A DNA stretch of 8,002 nucleotides, taken from assembly GCA_002495205.1 (NCBI GenBank), contig DAEE01000058.1, positions 3,638 to 11,639 of the forward strand, given 5' to 3'. Positions 6,999-8,002 of this stretch are shown piece by piece. A program made the position numbers and the translations under genes. The notes under the pieces are model-generated. The model did not search any database. It was given only the letters and a program-made list of their open reading frames with translations, and was not told the origin of the DNA. The stretch's first letter is position 1, and each line of letters begins with the position of its first letter. Source of the DNA: Thaumarchaeota archaeon UBA183 (GTDB lineage Archaea; Thermoproteota; Nitrososphaeria; Nitrososphaerales; UBA183).

Positions 6999-7010
6999 AG
7001 GAGGATAAAA
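6999..7010 (+). promoter_or_regulatory. AGGAGG / GATAAAA element upstream of the channel gene
   Basis: AGGAGG (6999-7004) is a full match to the archaeal Shine-Dalgarno core, but it lies 21 nt before the ATG at 7026, too far for normal pairing. The overlapping GATAAAA (7004-7010) could instead be a weak TATA box centred about 19 nt before that ATG, which would place initiation near 7033 and favour the next in-frame ATG at 7050. The role is unresolved. Confidence 0.3.
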
Positions 7011-7025
7011 CGGCGGTCCAGGACC

Positions 7026-8002
7026 ATGGGGTTCCTCTTCTACCAGTCAATGTACGCACCAGCCTTCCTCCTGAAGGCCATCTACAGGCAGCTGATCATC
7101 CTCGTGGCCATGTTCGGACTTGGAGCGTGGATCTTCATGTACTACGAAGGGCTCTCCTTCCTCGACGCCCTCTTCGCTTCGGTCTCCACCATTACGACCA
7201 TTGGCCTCTACGTTCCCCATAACGGCAACCTCGGCGCGATACCAACAAACGAGGTAATCCTACTGATCATCATGATCATAGTCTCGGTTGGGGCGGCCGC
7301 CTCGCTATTGCAGGCGACCGTGAACGCAGTGGTTAACGGGGACCTCGCCAGAGGGGAGGCTGAGAGGAGCCTCATCAAGAGGATGAAGAACCATGTGATT
7401 GTGTTCGGCTACGCGCACCTCGGGCGCTATGTGGCGGACAAGCTTGGAGAGCTGGGCATTGATTACGTCGTCGTCACCCACGACCCGGCCATCTACGAGT
7501 CGCTGATGAAGAAGAAGGTCTTGGCGGTCCTCCAGCACGAGAACAGGCCGATTGTCGCCCTGAAGGAGGCGGGCATCGAGACGGCCACGACCCTGATCGC
7601 AGCCCACGAGAAGGATCCCGAGAACATGCTCATCATACTTAGCGCCCGGAGGCTGAAGCCAGAGATCAGGATAATCGCGGTGGTCCACGACGAGCAGCTC
7701 GTGGACACTGCCAGGAACGCAGGCGCTGACGTCACCATACCTTCGTCCGTTTCGGTGGGGCACCTTCTGGCTCTGTCCGCGGTCACCAGGGACCTGGTGG
7801 GCATAGTCTTCTCTGAGAAGGTGGGGACCAAGGAGATTGCCCAGTTCTCAGTATTCAAGTCGTCCAGGCTCGTTGGGAAGAAGCTGCAGGAGCTTGCCCA
7901 GTTCGCCCATGTGATAGGCATAGTGCGGAAGGGGGAGCTGATTCAGAACGTGTTCGACCCCGAGCTCAGGGTAAGAGAGGACGACACGCTCCTTGTCTTC
8001 GG
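7026..8002 (+). CDS. Two-TM potassium channel-like protein with RCK (TrkA-N/TrkA-C) domain, 3' end outside window
   Basis: A membrane pore subunit fused to a cytosolic ligand-sensing RCK domain, in the same layout as MthK. 325 codons are visible and the frame is open at the right edge. TM1 spans about 21-39, the pore helix and filter about 45-64, TM2 about 76-98 with a possible hinge Gly89, and a charged linker reaches the Rossmann-type TrkA-N domain from about 122 (NHVIVFGYAHLG). The TrkA-C domain starts near 268 (KEIAQFSVFKSSRLVGKKL) and is nearly complete (REDDTLLVFG at the edge). Two features are unusual: the filter reads TTIGLYVP instead of TVGYGD, and the nucleotide loop is GYAHLG instead of GxGxxG. 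ATG at 7026 is the first start; ATG at 7050 (MYAPAF) is also possible. It is divergent from the antiporter across 152 bp. The protein family is clear; ion selectivity and ligand are not. Confidence 0.88.
   Translation, partial: MGFLFYQSMYAPAFLLKAIYRQLIILVAMFGLGAWIFMYYEGLSFLDALFASVSTITTIGLYVPHNGNLGAIPTNEVILLIIMIIVSVGAAASLLQATVNAVVNGDLARGEAERSLIKRMKNHVIVFGYAHLGRYVADKLGELGIDYVVVTHDPAIYESLMKKKVLAVLQHENRPIVALKEAGIETATTLIAAHEKDPENMLIILSARRLKPEIRIIAVVHDEQLVDTARNAGADVTIPSSVSVGHLLALSAVTRDLVGIVFSEKVGTKEIAQFSVFKSSRLVGKKLQELAQFAHVIGIVRKGELIQNVFDPELRVREDDTLLVF

Noticed and set aside
6668..7222. 184-codon plus-strand open frame spanning the antiporter/channel gap
   Set aside because: It runs antisense through the antiporter start and then out of frame through the channel; no promoter or motif supports it.
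7305..7763. 152-codon minus-strand open frame
   Set aside because: It lies wholly opposite the RCK channel gene, which has clear TrkA-N/TrkA-C motifs; its composition (Arg, His, Asp, Leu rich) is that of an antisense shadow in GC-rich DNA.
1..8002. CRISPR arrays, insertion sequences, toxin-antitoxin or defence genes
   Set aside because: No regularly spaced repeats, transposase motifs or defence-related domains were seen on either strand; every sizeable open stretch is explained by the listed genes.

Overview
The window is gene-dense, GC-rich (roughly 60% by eye) archaeal chromosome. The archaeal assignment rests on four things: a tRNA with a non-canonical intron in a bulge-helix-bulge context and no encoded CCA; an archaeal-type phosphohexomutase (FEENGG sugar loop); TATA boxes about 27 nt upstream of start codons with no Shine-Dalgarno, i.e. 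leaderless genes; and a P-type proton ATPase of the kind found in many archaea. I lean towards the Thermoproteota/Nitrososphaeria side, but the sequence does not fix the lineage.

Left part (1-2276): the C-terminal three quarters of thiamine-monophosphate kinase (thiL, +, start outside the window) converges with a phosphoglucosamine/phosphomannomutase (-), their ends overlapping by 9 bp. A 114-bp gap then separates the mutase from a divergent tRNA-Arg(UCU) gene (+). This tRNA carries a 14-nt intron inside the anticodon stem (30/31).

Middle and right (2287-8002): an ion and energy homeostasis cluster. On the minus strand, in transcription order, are a CPA1-type cation/proton antiporter, a PPK2-family polyphosphate kinase, and a P3A-type H+-ATPase. 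Divergent from the antiporter, on the plus strand, is a two-TM K+ channel fused to an RCK (TrkA-N/TrkA-C) domain, cut by the window end. The 152-bp antiporter/channel gap holds promoter elements and a perfect 6-bp inverted repeat over the antiporter TATA box.

Working together (inference): PPK2 could regenerate nucleotide triphosphate from polyphosphate while the ATPase pumps protons out, the antiporter exchanges cations for protons, and the channel moves K+ to balance charge. That would suit pH or membrane-potential control in an acid- or stress-exposed archaeon. Two of these transporters lack canonical functional residues: the channel filter has TIGLY instead of TVGYG, and the antiporter has NS instead of the ND ion-site pair. 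These are the most unusual points in the window. I saw no CRISPR array, insertion sequence, rRNA or defence system.
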